Shown: in pieces, positions 1-10,553 of the stretch | Position numbering within the stretch: the first letter of the stretch is position 1 | How the letters are laid out: every line of letters starts with the position of its first letter | Position numbers and translations under genes: made by a program | Notes under the pieces: generated by a model | What the model saw: the letters and a program-made list of their open reading frames with translations, nothing else | What the model was told of the DNA's origin: nothing | Database searches by the model: none | Origin: Beverwykella pulmonaria | Taxonomy: Eukaryota > Ascomycota > Dothideomycetes > Pleosporales > Melanommataceae | Reading direction: 5' to 3' | DNA length: 64,000 bases | Assembly (NCBI GenBank): GCA_001599595.1 | Contig: BCHH01000015.1 | Span: forward strand, 283,716 to 347,715

Positions 1-141
1 TATCAAGTCAATCAAATCAATCTGCTACGGGCAGCTTCATCAATCAAATCAATTGGATAAGGAATAGTTGATTGAATTGATTGTTGCCAACTCTGGTGGC
101 CGTCCGCCACACTCCCACCATCCCCCTCAACCACCCCACAC
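1..141. other. AT-rich leader with short direct and inverted repeats
   Basis: Short motifs of the type AATCAAATCAAT occur near positions 8-20 and 42-54, and the opposite orientation (GATTGAATTGATTG) near 71-84, giving imperfect direct and inverted repeats. This may be simple-sequence promoter DNA or the edge of a repeat continuing outside the window. No coding signal was seen. Confidence 0.3.
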
Positions 142-600
142 ATGCTCCGCGACCTAATCTGGACATCCTACGCCTCCCTAACACCCCACACGCTTTCCCT
201 CGCCCGCTCTTCAATCAGCAAATTCGAGTTCACTCTCCGCAAACGTTGCCTCACAACCTCGGGGCTCTTTCGCCTCACCTCCGAGCTAGAAACGGGGCGC
301 ATTGTCAAAACTATTAGTTTGAATTGCATACCCTGGGAATACGACGAGCATTACATCGTTATGAGGTCGAGGGAAGAGTTTCCGTGGTATGAGGAGGGTG
401 TGATGGTGTGGATGGATGGCGATATGTGGTTTGAGACGAGGAGGGAGGGGTTGTTGAGGGTGGTTGAAGAGGAGGGTAGCGAGAAAGAGGGGAGGGGGCC
501 GTTGAGGAGTGTGAACTACTTGATCTATTTGGGGACCGAGGATGTGGAGATTGTGTGGGATGATGGGGAGGCGGAGCCGGGGATGGAAATGAGGTTTTGA
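142..600 (+). CDS. hypothetical protein, 152 aa
   Basis: An open frame of 152 codons starting at ATG 142, with no family that I recognise. The product is acidic overall and rich in aromatic residues and Glu in its second half (motifs such as PWEYDEHYIVM and YLIYLGTEDVE), with no signal peptide or membrane segment. The best reason to believe it is coding is that its last ~30 codons, stop codon and a few bases of 3' flank recur in inverted orientation at about 3745-3846 with codon-style divergence. The start is uncertain: the gene begins close to the window edge and an upstream exon is possible. Confidence 0.5.
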   Translation: MLRDLIWTSYASLTPHTLSLARSSISKFEFTLRKRCLTTSGLFRLTSELETGRIVKTISLNCIPWEYDEHYIVMRSREEFPWYEEGVMVWMDGDMWFETRREGLLRVVEEEGSEKEGRGPLRSVNYLIYLGTEDVEIVWDDGEAEPGMEMRF

Positions 601-944
601 GATTGGGTGCGTTGTCACGTGTTCTAACATTTTAGCTAGCTCCCCTTCATGGGTATATATAGTCATCGTGTGAGCAGATCAAGGTTGCTATTTGATCAGA
701 ATGCGGCGGAACAGGCCAAATTGGTCAGCAATTCAACCGGAAAAGCTACCTTTGATTCTATGTGTACGGTAATCAATGGCAATTATAATCAACGTTGATC
801 AATTATCCCAATTTTGGATGACAAGGTATATTTTGATGAGCGTGCGCGGAAACTATTGTTCCTTTCTATCCTCAAAGTCTCTACTCATACTTCGGCCAGC
901 TAACATCGACCCCCAAAGCTCATCATGCGTCGCGCTTTATCGCC

Positions 945-3444
945 ATGACCGATCGGTCGCGATCAGCGATAATCAAAGCAAAGCCTATTGGGCACGGGTT
1001 GGATGCGTTCCGTGAGTCGGCCCAGGCGCTCTCCCAGGAGCTTGATATTTTCAGTCTGATTACACTGCTAAGTCGAAAAGGTAGTGAAGGTAAGGGTATC
1101 GCGCCTGTCATAATGCTTTTATAATAGACCTAGGCCTTCAAGACCACACCCTTGATCTCCTATCCGCCCTGCTAATCCTTCCTGCCTCTCGTCTACTGCC
1201 ATCTGGTAGCAGCGAGAAGAACTTATTTGGCGATCTCTCCCGACTCACCCAAGCCATCAACGCTGGGAATTTCGACGTACAACGCGTCACACCCCTCTTC
1301 CATGGAGTTCTCAACAATGAGACTGATACCGTAATTTGGGAGAAGGTCTATAATATTGTTGCAGAATCAATACCCACGGATGTCGCCGCACCGCTAACGT
1401 CTTCCCAGTCAGATCTTCTACCCTCCGCCTTATTCCAACAGACACCCTAGAAATTCCATACAGGCAGCCTCGTAGACTCATCCGACCTAAGGAAGGATGT
1501 GGGCCCTATACTTGAAAACGAAGTGGAGGGTAATCTTAGGTTAGACCACCCGGATATCTTCACAACTTACTTTAGGAGCATTCCACAACTTCATGAGATG
1601 ACGACAGCCGTGTTCCAGAACTGCAAGGATGCGGAAGCAGCCCTGTTTGAAGAAAATGTTGGCTGGGTGGATTGGCCAGAGGGTTGCGAAGAGGATGCTG
1701 TGTTTGAATTCCTTCATCGCCACATCGACCAATTTCTGCGTTTTGCTAATCAACACAACTTTCGTCCCTCAAAGCGTCGTCATTGCATCAAGACTCCGAA
1801 CAAGCCAGTTTCTGGATCGGTCAGCAAGCGGAAGATAGACATCGGCCTAGTGTATAACGCGAGCAATGAGCTGGAGGATAGTGATGGGCAAAACTATGAC
1901 TGGACCCACATTATCATCCCTGGTGAGCTGAAGAGCAACCCGTGAGAGGACAAACACAATAGTACCTGGCTCGATCTTGTGAGATATGCTCGGGAAATAT
2001 TCAGCGCTTAAGATAGCCGGCGGTTCGTGCATGGGTTTACTATCTGCGGACTGATAATGCGGTTATGGGAGTTCGACCGTCTTGGCGCGATTGGGTCCAC
2101 GGCATTTGACATTAATAAGAACGGCAAAATGTTTGTTTCGGTGATATTAGGATACTTGTGGATGTCGGAGGAAGAGCTCGGTTTTGATCCGACTATAATA
2201 GAGGATAACAGAAGATACACTGAAATTCAGCGGAATGGTCAGACAGAGCGAATCTATCTGGAAGAGCTTATGAAGCGACAGCGTTCGGTCGTTGGTCGGG
2301 CCACCACGTGTTGGAAAGGTTTTTTAGAAGATAAAGCGGATGGGGGACTTGTGATTAAGGATTCGTGGGAATATGAAGAACGGCCTGAAGAAGGACTTCT
2401 GCTAAAAGAGGCGACGGAAGCTGGAGTCAAGAATGTGGCGCGATACTACTACCATGAGACCGTCTGTGTTGGAGATAATATAGACGACGTGCTTTACAAC
2501 GTGCGGAAAGGACTTAACGAGGCTAGCGGGAGAAACGCGTTTCAGCAACAACGGTCTACGCCATCTGAGCCCGCCATCAGTCCAGCTATACTCAATATCT
2601 CAGGGCCCAAAATGGATAGGAGCATGAGTCAAACCAAGAGCATAACGCGAAAAAGATCATCTAGCTGTCTACAGCCATCGATTCAGTCCCCCAAACGATC
2701 GTGTTTAAACCCCCCCGCCAAACAAGATGCTGCTCAACAACGAAACCGCGTTCACCGTCGACTTGTTATGCGAGATATTGGGAAGAGCATTTATGAGGCG
2801 AGTTCTCCACTGGCCGTACTGACAGGATTGCTTGGTGGCATAAAAGGTGAGCATCACGTGGCGTATTCTGGACTGCGACTAATTTATCAGGGCACGAATC
2901 GCTCCTGGATGCAAAGATCCTCCACCGAGACATATCCATTGGGAATGTCATGCTAAATATGGCTGAGGACGACGGTTTCTTGATTGACTTCGACCTCGCC
3001 ATAAAAATCAACCGCGAAAATGCGTACGGAGCACCGTGTAAAAATGGCACTAAAGTTTTTATGGCTATCGGTGCACTCTATGGCGAAAAACATAACTTTA
3101 TGCACGATTTGGAATCATTTTTCTGGGTGTTATTCTGGGTATGCGTTCATTGGAAAGGGCCAGGTCATTCATTGAGCAAGACAAAGTATGACTCTTGGTA
3201 CTACGAACCAACGCAGAAACTTGCGGAAATTAAGAAGGGTAAATTGGACGAGGAAGATAGGTTCACGGAGGAAGTGGAGAAGGAATTTACAGCTCAATGT
3301 AAGCCGCTAATCCCTTGCATACTGGAGCTGCGAAAAGTAGTTTTCCCGGAGGGAAAGCGGTGGTTGAAAGAGGACCGCGAGCTCTATTCCCGCATGAAGT
3401 ATGTTCTTCAGCAGGCGAAGAAAGACTTGAATACCAAAGGATAG
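945..3444 (+). pseudogene. FunK1-type fungal protein kinase, decayed by in-frame stops
   Basis: Three exons (945-1089, 1128-2846, 2891-3444) give one frame of 806 codons that follows the fungal-specific kinase family (Pkinase_fungal/FunK1) from end to end. Visible are the N-terminal helical region, the GELKSNP motif, the RRFVHGFT segment, the catalytic HRDIS..N loop and the DFDLA metal-binding motif used in this family in place of DFG. The frame is broken three times without shifting: TAG 1448-1450, TGA 1943-1945 and TAA 2009-2011. From memory of the family, Trp follows QQTP at the first position and Gln follows the ARE(V/I)xxA segment at the third. The putative introns (38 and 44 nt; GTAAGG..TAG and GTGAGC..CAG) are very short. 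The rest of the frame is well preserved, so inactivation is recent, or the stops are read through or spliced out in a way I cannot see. Confidence 0.85.
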
Positions 3445-3744
3445 TATCATTTGGTTCAGTCAAGCTTACCTATTCCACCTATATATACATTATACACATG
3501 AGAACACATAGTACACATTACAATACCCCTTATCGCCACCCTGCTTGCATTGCACCTAAGAAAATGGTCGACCCGGAGCATTCTGTGTAGAACCCCACCT
3601 CTATCATATCTCCCCTGATCATTTCTAGGACGAGAGACACGAGATTATCTACCTAAATATACAATTTGAACATCTCCTCCCCAGTCTTGAATGCCAGGTC
3701 AATCAAACTCGACCAAAACCTTACTTCCCTTCGCCCATCCACAC
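3445..3744. other. 3' flank of the kinase pseudogene, no gene seen
   Basis: AT-rich with TATATATA-like stretches just after the kinase stop. Nothing coding is supported. Confidence 0.4.
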
Positions 3745-3846
3745 GCCCAATCTCAAAACCTCATCTCCATCCCCGACCCCGCACCCCACATCATCCCACA
3801 CAACCTGCACATCCGCAGTCCCCAAATAGACTAAATAAAGTTTGGC
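3745..3846 (-). pseudogene. inverted 3'-end fragment of the gene at 142-600
   Basis: Read on the minus strand, this ~100 bp matches 505-608 closely. It has the same run around the codons for YLGT.DV..VWDD, the same last codons (GDGDE..VL versus GMEMRF-type ending), the same TGA, and the same GATTGGG just after the stop. There is a small indel in the Gly-rich part. The upstream coding part is absent, so it is a truncated copy. Together with the intact copy it brackets the FunK1 pseudogene with opposite orientation. Confidence 0.75.
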
Positions 3847-4116
3847 CGCTCCCAGGTCTACCTAGTATTCAACTTTTGTAACAGTGCGCTATATAGTACT
3901 CGCTTGGGGTGATGACTCGCTTATGAAGTATGTCAGTGCTTTTTCGCTAGTCCCCGGCCTTCCGTCCGGGTCTTTTATTAACTCTACGCAAACTTTTTGT
4001 TTTTGTAAGGAACAGGTTTTCTAAACGGTATGAAGTACTTGCTAAACACAAATTATTAAATACATTTCCTTAGTGATGAGACCCTTTCCAACCCTAGGTT
4101 CGCTGCATCCTTAACC

Positions 4117-4122
4117 TGATAA
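4117..4122. promoter_or_regulatory. GATA site (AreA/Nit2-type), TGATAA
   Basis: TGATAA fits the HGATAR consensus of the nitrogen regulator AreA/Nit2. It sits 26 bp from a NirA-type site and 490 bp upstream of the nitrite reductase ATG. A second one, TTATCA on the other strand, is at 4550-4555. GATA motifs are frequent by chance, so the pairing carries the weight. Confidence 0.4.
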
Positions 4123-4147
4123 CCTCCTCAAGGAGGTGAGAGTATCT

Positions 4148-4155
4148 CCTCGGAG
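4148..4155 (-). promoter_or_regulatory. NirA-type site, CTCCGAGG
   Basis: CCTCGGAG on the plus strand is CTCCGAGG on the minus strand, a full match to CTCCGHGG, the site reported for the nitrate regulator NirA in Aspergillus nidulans. It lies about 457 bp upstream of the nitrite reductase start, in the expected promoter position. One 8-mer alone is weak evidence, but it is next to a GATA site and upstream of a classical NirA target. Confidence 0.45.
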
Positions 4156-4611
4156 ATTTTAGGGTCCTCGCCAACACCATGCAGTTGGATTCTTTTACGA
4201 CTGATTAAGCGACGTTTCTAAATTACGTTTTCTTGCCGGCATTAACCATTTCCCCGGAGAAGTAACTTTTCCCATGGATTCTCCGCACCCTCGCGCTAAA
4301 TTTTGAAGTCATAATGCTGTCGGAATTTAAACCCCTCAATGCTACGCGTATAAGCAGCCAAAGATATGTAGTAGAGGCCACTTTTCCCCCGTGGGGTAGG
4401 ATCTGTATGCGAAATAGGGGTCCTACAATTGGCTCGGTCACCCGACCCCACGGTTGTCTTAGTAGTTTTAACGTGTTCGAAATCTGAAGTCTTCTCTTCA
4501 TTCCTGGGCTGTGTTTCCACCCTTCCTAACTTTCCCTTTTCATCTGTTATTATCACTACTTGTACTTGTTTGCAATCAGATCTGTTACGATCTGAAGAAG
4601 ACGTGGACACG

Positions 4612-7600
4612 ATGGCTACCGTTGACGATGTACAATCAGAACCTAATATTAGGAAGAAGATTGTGGTTGTCGGATTGGGAATGGTTGGAATTGCGTTCAT
4701 GTGAGTTTTTTGTCGCATAGCACTGTTTCTCTTTGCGATCAATTCTACTAAGAATGGATAGTGAAAAACTTCTGAAATTAGACGCAAAGCGAAGAGAGTA
4801 CGATGTTGTCGTCATCGGGGAAGAGCCCCATCTAGCCTACAACCGGGTCGGCCTAACCAGCTATTTTCAGCACCGAGAGGTGGAGCGACTGTATATGAAT
4901 CCGGAGGAATGGGTAAGGGATTGCCCTTAAACAAAGGTTTTCTATTTACCATTTCTAGTACAAATCGACTCCAAACGGATCCCTCAGTTACCATCTGAAT
5001 ACGGTCGTCACAGATGTCGATTCGGAGAATAAAATAGTGACAACAGCCAAAGGCGACAAATTTACGTATCATAGATTAGTTCTAGCCACAGGTTCCACGG
5101 CCATTCTTCCACGCGTAATCCCCGGACACGATGCTACAGGCGTGTTCGTTTATCGAACCATTGAAGATCTCCAGAACCTTATTTCATTTTCCGCCGCGAA
5201 GAAAGGCACAGGTCAAAAGGGAATTGTGATTGGTGGAGGACTTCTTGGTCTCGAGGCTGCAAAAGCAATGCTGGATCTGGAGGTGTACGACAAAATCACT
5301 GTCATCGAAGCAATGCCTTACGTGCTTGGCCGCCAGCTTGACAGCGATTCAGGAATGATGGTCGTTGAACAGGTGAAAAATTTGGGCGTTGATGTAGTCC
5401 TAGGAAAGATGGTCAGCAAACTCATCACTACTGAGAACGGCAGCGTTACCGGAGTCCAATTCAAGGATGGCGATATAGTGGAAGGCTCCTGTGTATGCTT
5501 TGCAGTAAGTTCACCTGAGTTTTATCACACAACCTGAACCTGAAGTGCAACGCAGATTGGGGTCAGACCTAGGGACGACCTAGCTAAGAAGTCTGGCATT
5601 CAATGCCACGAACGAGGGGGGATCCTTGTTGGTGACGACTTGCAGACCACAGTAAAAGATGTTTATGCAATTGGCGAATGCGCGAATTGGAAAAATATGT
5701 GCTACGGATTGGTCGGCCCTGGATATGAAATGGCTGACCTTCTTGCCTTTAACTTGACAGAGGGAAGGATTCATCGCCAACCAAGATCTTTCTCGGACCC
5801 TGATCTTAGCACCAAGTTGAAGCTTCTGGGAGTTGAGGTCGCCAGCTTTGGAGACTGCTTTGCCGATGTCTTCGGTCCCAAATGGTTGCCAGACGGAACG
5901 TCAGGACCAAATAAGAAGGATCAGGTCAAAGCCTTGACTTACAAGGATCCGTTCGGTAATATCTACAAGAAATATCTGTTCACGTTAGACGGAAAGTACT
6001 TACTCGGTGGAATGATGATGGGCGATGCGAAAGACTATGTCAAACTCTTGGCTATGACCAAACAGCATAAGCAGCTCGAAGTCCCTCCAGGGGAATTGAT
6101 TATTGGGAAGCCAGGAGGCGATGAAGCTATCGATGACCTGTATGACGCCAGCAGATATTTAATATTGGCATCTTCTAACTATTTCCACAGAGACGACGAC
6201 ACGCAGATTTGTTCTTGCAACAATGTCACTAAGAGAGACATTACTACGGCGATCAAGGAGGGCTCATGCAAGAGTGTTGGCGATGTGAAATCGTGCACCA
6301 AAGCTGGAACAAGCTGCGGAGGCTGCTTACCACTTGTCCAGACCATCTTCAACAAGACTATGAAAGAAAGTGGCGAAGAGATTCAAAACCACTTGTGTCC
6401 CCATTTCCAGCACTCTCGGGCAGACATTTTTTATATGGCTATGGTTAAGAAGCTCGAGTCATTCGAAGCCATCATGGCTGAATGTGGCACACCAGGCTCG
6501 CTAGGGTGTGAGGTCTGCAAGCCAGCGATTGGTTCAATTCTAGCTTCCCTATTCAATAGCCATATTCTTGACCCGAGCCGAAAAGGCCTTCAGGATACTA
6601 ACGACAAATTTCTTGCGAACATCCAACGTAATGGTACCTTCTCCGTTGTCCCCCGCGTTCCTGGAGGAGAAATTACTCCCAAGAAGCTAGCTGTTATTGC
6701 TAGGGTTGCTGAGAAATATAACCTATACTGCAAGATTACCGGAGGTCAAAGAATTGACATGTTTGGCGCAAGGAAGCAAGATCTCCTGGCTATTTGGACC
6801 GAATTGACCGAGGAAGGTGGGATGGAGAGTGGACATGCTTATGCCAAGGCGTTGCGGACAGTGAAGAGCTGTGTAGGCACTTCATGGTGTCGATTCGGAG
6901 TCGGAGACTCGGTGGGCATGGCGGTACGGATCGAGGAACGCTATAAGAGTATCCGGGCGCCACACAAAATTAAAGGGGGTGTTTCTGGGTGTGTAAGAGA
7001 GTGTGCGGAGGCGCAGAATAAGGATTTTGGGCTAATCGCAACGGAAAAGGGATTTACCATCTTCGTGGGTGGAAATGGAGGAGCCAAACCGCGTCACTCG
7101 GAGATCTTGGCAAAAGATGTCCCTGTTGACGACGTGCTGCCTATCCTGGATCGATATCTGTTATTCTATATTCGTACCGCTGACCGACTTCAACGGACTG
7201 CGAGATGGATCGAAAGCCTTCCAGGTGGTATTCAATACCTACGAGAGGTGATACTTGATGACAAGCTCGGAATATGCTCAGAACTGGAGAAACAAATGGA
7301 GGGGCTTGTTTCCTCATACTTCTGTGAGTGGACTGAAACGATCAAGAACCCTGAACGACGGAAACAGTTCCAGCAGTTTGCCAATGTCAGCGAGACAGTT
7401 GACTGCGTGGAGCCCATGACAGAACGTGGACAACAGCGCCCATCGAACTGGCCAAAGGAGCCAGCCAAGGTCGATTTCAACATGAAATGGAACAGCCTGT
7501 CCTGGCAGCCAATTGTGGAGGCGTCTAAATTTAAAGACCTTGATACAGGCGACAGTCAGCAAGTAAAGCGCGGAGGAACGCAACTCGCTATCTTCAAAAT

Positions 7601-8024
7601 CCGCGGGAAATACTATTGCACTCAACAAATGTGTCCACATAAACGCGCATTCGTGCTGTCCGACGGACTCATCGGTGAAGGGAATGACAAACTATGGGTT
7701 TCATGCCCACAACACAAACGTAATTTCGAATTGTCAGGACCAGATGCTGGAAATTGCGGAAATGACGATATGAAAATTGCCACCTTCGCGGTGGAGGAAA
7801 GGGATGATGGCTGGATATATGTGCAACTACCTCCTATCGAAGAGCTTGATAATGCACTTGGCACCGAGAAATGGAAAGTCAGGAATGGGGAGACTCCTGG
7901 CCAGTTTGACAAGCTAGATGAAAAGCTCGGAATGAAAGGTGGCAGAAAAGGCCAGAGAACGAATGGATATACTGGAGAGAGAGCAAGCGCTGTAGCGAAA
8001 GGAAATAACGGCCTCGATTGGTAA
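4612..8024 (+). CDS. niiA: nitrite reductase [NAD(P)H], niiA/nit-6 type
   Basis: Assimilatory nitrite reductase, reducing nitrite to ammonium in the cytosol with NAD(P)H, FAD, Fe-S centres and sirohaem. Exons 4612-4700, 4753-4912, 4959-5504 and 5556-8024 join into 1087 aa, the usual fungal length. In order: N-terminal FAD/NAD-binding fold (VVVGLGMVG, then [14 protein letters not shown]); a BFD-like [2Fe-2S] region near residue 483 (CSCNNVT...CGGC); ferredoxin-like half domains; the sirohaem/4Fe-4S cysteines CVGTSWC near 705 and CVREC near 744; and a C-terminal Rieske domain (CPHKR near 957, CPQHKR near 982). All cofactor ligands look intact. The start is the first ATG before the dinucleotide fold. 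No nitrate reductase or nitrate transporter is next to it, so the nitrate genes are not clustered here. Nitrate control is suggested by the upstream GATA and NirA-type sites. Confidence 0.95.
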
Positions 8025-9005
8025 TTACCTTTTTTTCTACAATCTCTTAGCGGTTTAGAAGAGCTCCGTAATATGTTCAATATAAAAAATGATTCTTTTG
8101 GGGGAATACAAATAATTTGAGGAAAGAATTGTGGCTCTGTGAGCAATTATCTAATGGACCTACATACAGAATGTGAAGGTGGAGATGCGTACAGGAGCAG
8201 TTTTTTGGACCTTGATAAAATAATTGCATTGTGTATCTCTGGCTGCTGGCGACTATGCTCCATCGGCATCACGCAAGGTTGAGACGACCTCGTGCAGTAG
8301 CTTCAAGCCAACGACGGAATCACCGACCTAGAGTCCAAATGGTGGCGTCATTACGGGTTATTGAACCATAAGAAATGAGGGATAGTGCTTAGCCCTGGGA
8401 ATAGGCTGCAGGAGGAAAGGAGAAGAAGATGCAAGCTTGCGAGGCTGAGTGCCGTCTCGGCGGCTCCTGCATCGTGCTGCGGTCAGCCAACCATCTAATC
8501 AGACTTTCGCGTCTTGAGCCAGCGACAAGCGCAATCCAGGGTGACTGAGGCTCTGAAGTCCCCTCGTTATGGAAGGATGGCCACATTCCTGTGAAGCTTA
8601 TGTTTGTCCTGCAATTGTAGATGTTCGAGGTTCAAGAGTTGTTGCTGCCGAGGTACAGGAGGCTGAGATTCAGCTGCTGACCAATTAGCATGCTTGTCTC
8701 TCACGGTCAAAATTTCAGGTTTGACGAGAAACACTCCTGTTTGAACGTTTGAACAGTTTGTTATATACAACAAGAAATCTATATCTTATATATACATCGC
8801 TCCTTTTCATAAACACTATCATGCGCGTGATGTCAAACGCCGGGGGAATATCCAAAACTTATGCCACCTTAAAAACGCCTTGCAAGCCGAATGCCCTAAG
8901 CCTCTCAAAATCCATCGCAGAGTATAGAACAAGAAGAGAAGAACTATGCGTCCATTAATATGAAACACCGAAGAAATGCCAATGATATCGCTAATAGTCA
9001 ATAAA
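8025..9005. other. convergent intergenic region
   Basis: Lies between the 3' ends of nitrite reductase and the Zn2Cys6 regulator, so it should hold both 3' UTRs. No ORF with family resemblance was seen. Confidence 0.4.
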
Positions 9006-10553
9006 TCAACACAGCTCAGCTTCAGCCATTACCTCCGCATACTCCTCGTCGCCCTCCACCTCCCGCAAAGTCTTGTACAGCTCGCTCTTCAACCACGCAC
9101 CGAGCACATCGTATAGAAACTCTGCCTGTTCCGACTCGCCCTCGCCCGACCAGTTCGCCAATGCATCAATCATAGCCCCGCTCTTCTTGAGCTCACGAAG
9201 CACGACCTGTCGTCGCAACGCCTCTTGGTCAGCCTCGTCGAACTCGAACTGGCCAATCTTGAGTGGCTGGGGCTTGATATTGAAAGTCGTATTCGTTGGA
9301 GACGGCGTCGAGAGCGGGGAGGAGAAGTTGGAGAAGGTTGAGGAGGATAGCGCTGGCGAGGAAAATGTGGAGGAGAATGCCGAGCACGAAAGCGAGGGCG
9401 AGGAGAATGTGGAAGATGATTGCGAGAGTGATGAGGAGGTGGTAAGCGCTGGGGTTTGTGTAGAGGTCTGCTTGAGACCGGCAGCAATCTGGTACCATGT
9501 GATGATCTTAGAAGCGATGCTCGAGTACAGCATGGCAAGATGAGGGTCGGAAGAGCAGGGACATGCGAGGAGCTGGACAACGTTCTGCACTGCAGTCTTG
9601 GTGACTGAGAGAACGGAATCCAAGCTCTTCAGCTCAATGTTGTCAGGCATGGAGCCCTGCATGCCATCTGGTGTTCGGCTTTGCAGACTGTCAAGCGTCG
9701 AGTATGCGAGGTTGTAGCAGCAGTGCTGAGCTGGCATCGCGACGCTGGCTCGCAGGTTGCCGAAGAAAGAGTCGGGTTGATTGGGGCTCTGCTGCTCCGA
9801 GTCGGACCAGTCAGAGAAGTACGACTCCACGATCGTCTCCTCGAGTGTGTAGTCTGTGGGGTTGACCGAATCGCCGCCGATGAAGTCTTGCAGAGCCTGG
9901 AAGTCTGCTGGAAGAGACATATCCTGTTGCATCGATTTCGACTTCGCAAATGGATCCCGGAATGTGAGCACCGGCTCGGTTGTCTGCATAGCTTCCTCGT
10001 GAGATTGTGGGCTGGCCATGAGCATATCATCCATGAAGTTGAAGTCAGGCTCTGAGAACATGGGCTCTGGTGTCATCTCATATTCGAACTCTGGCGTCTG
10101 CGGCCAGCTTGGCGTTGAGGACCAGCTCTCTGTCTCGATGTCTGGAACGTCGGGGAGCAATGGCTCAGCCCGAACTCGGAACTTGCTGAATTCGCTACCG
10201 TTTGGTGAGGGCCTCTGCTTTGAAGCTTTTATGAAGGGCGTTCCGTCTGGGTTCCTCTTCCGCGTCCGTCCCGGCTTGCCATGTTTTCTTGAGACGCCGT
10301 AGACGCATTGTGAGCCATTAGTGGCACATCGAGTGCAGATTGGGTGCTGCTTGCTGCATTTGACCTTTGAGGCAGCGCAAGCATCGCACGAAGCTCGAAG
10401 CTTGGGTCTCCGCTCCGCTGCTTTCTTTGCTGATCCGACTGATGATACGGAAGATGGCTTGGGAGCTGATGTTGGTGAGACCGTTGGCGGGGTAGAAGGT
10501 TGACCAAGGGTCAATGGTGAATCCCACTCGGGAGTGGAGGCTGTGAGGGACAT
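9006..10553 (-). CDS. Zn2Cys6 transcription factor, AflR-like
   Basis: A single-exon gene of 515 aa. The N-terminus (about residues 50-85) has the binuclear zinc cluster C-x2-C-x6-C-x6-C-x2-C-x6-C, opening LRASCDACAASKVKC and followed by the VYGVSRKHGKPGR linker. That linker strongly resembles the aflatoxin/sterigmatocystin regulator AflR and its relatives, which bind TCG-N5-CGA-like sites. The middle is acidic (likely activation region), and a region around CCYNLAYSTLDSL resembles the AflR C-terminal domain. It is followed by a long Ser/Thr-rich low-complexity stretch and a helical, Glu-rich C-terminus. No polyketide synthase or other biosynthetic gene lies beside it in this window, so if it controls a pathway it acts at a distance or the cluster is lost. 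The 5' side is a 3.9 kb gene-free stretch. Confidence 0.88.
   Translation of the reverse strand: MSLTASTPEWDSPLTLGQPSTPPTVSPTSAPKPSSVSSVGSAKKAAERRPKLRASCDACAASKVKCSKQHPICTRCATNGSQCVYGVSRKHGKPGRTRKRNPDGTPFIKASKQRPSPNGSEFSKFRVRAEPLLPDVPDIETESWSSTPSWPQTPEFEYEMTPEPMFSEPDFNFMDDMLMASPQSHEEAMQTTEPVLTFRDPFAKSKSMQQDMSLPADFQALQDFIGGDSVNPTDYTLEETIVESYFSDWSDSEQQSPNQPDSFFGNLRASVAMPAQHCCYNLAYSTLDSLQSRTPDGMQGSMPDNIELKSLDSVLSVTKTAVQNVVQLLACPCSSDPHLAMLYSSIASKIITWYQIAAGLKQTSTQTPALTTSSSLSQSSSTFSSPSLSCSAFSSTFSSPALSSSTFSNFSSPLSTPSPTNTTFNIKPQPLKIGQFEFDEADQEALRRQVVLRELKKSGAMIDALANWSGEGESEQAEFLYDVLGAWLKSELYKTLREVEGDEEYAEVMAEAELC

Larger units (their letters stand above)
3847..4611. other. nitrite reductase upstream region
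   Basis: No gene seen. The stretch contains the putative regulatory sites listed separately, a short CCTCC-TCAA-GGAGG palindrome at about 4123-4136, and a pyrimidine-rich segment (4500-4550) just before the start, which is typical of a fungal promoter and 5' leader. Confidence 0.4.

Noticed and set aside
4296..4787. 163-codon minus-strand ORF across the niiA promoter and first exon
   Set aside because: Overlaps the supported niiA exon 1 and intron 1 on the other strand; no homology recognised.
7622..8146. 174-codon minus-strand ORF
   Set aside because: Antisense to the Rieske domain and C-terminus of nitrite reductase; Ser/Pro/Phe-rich artefact.
9170..9580. 136-codon minus-strand ORF inside the AflR-like gene
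   Set aside because: Alternative frame of the Ser-rich coding stretch; the long 515-codon frame with the zinc cluster is the real one.
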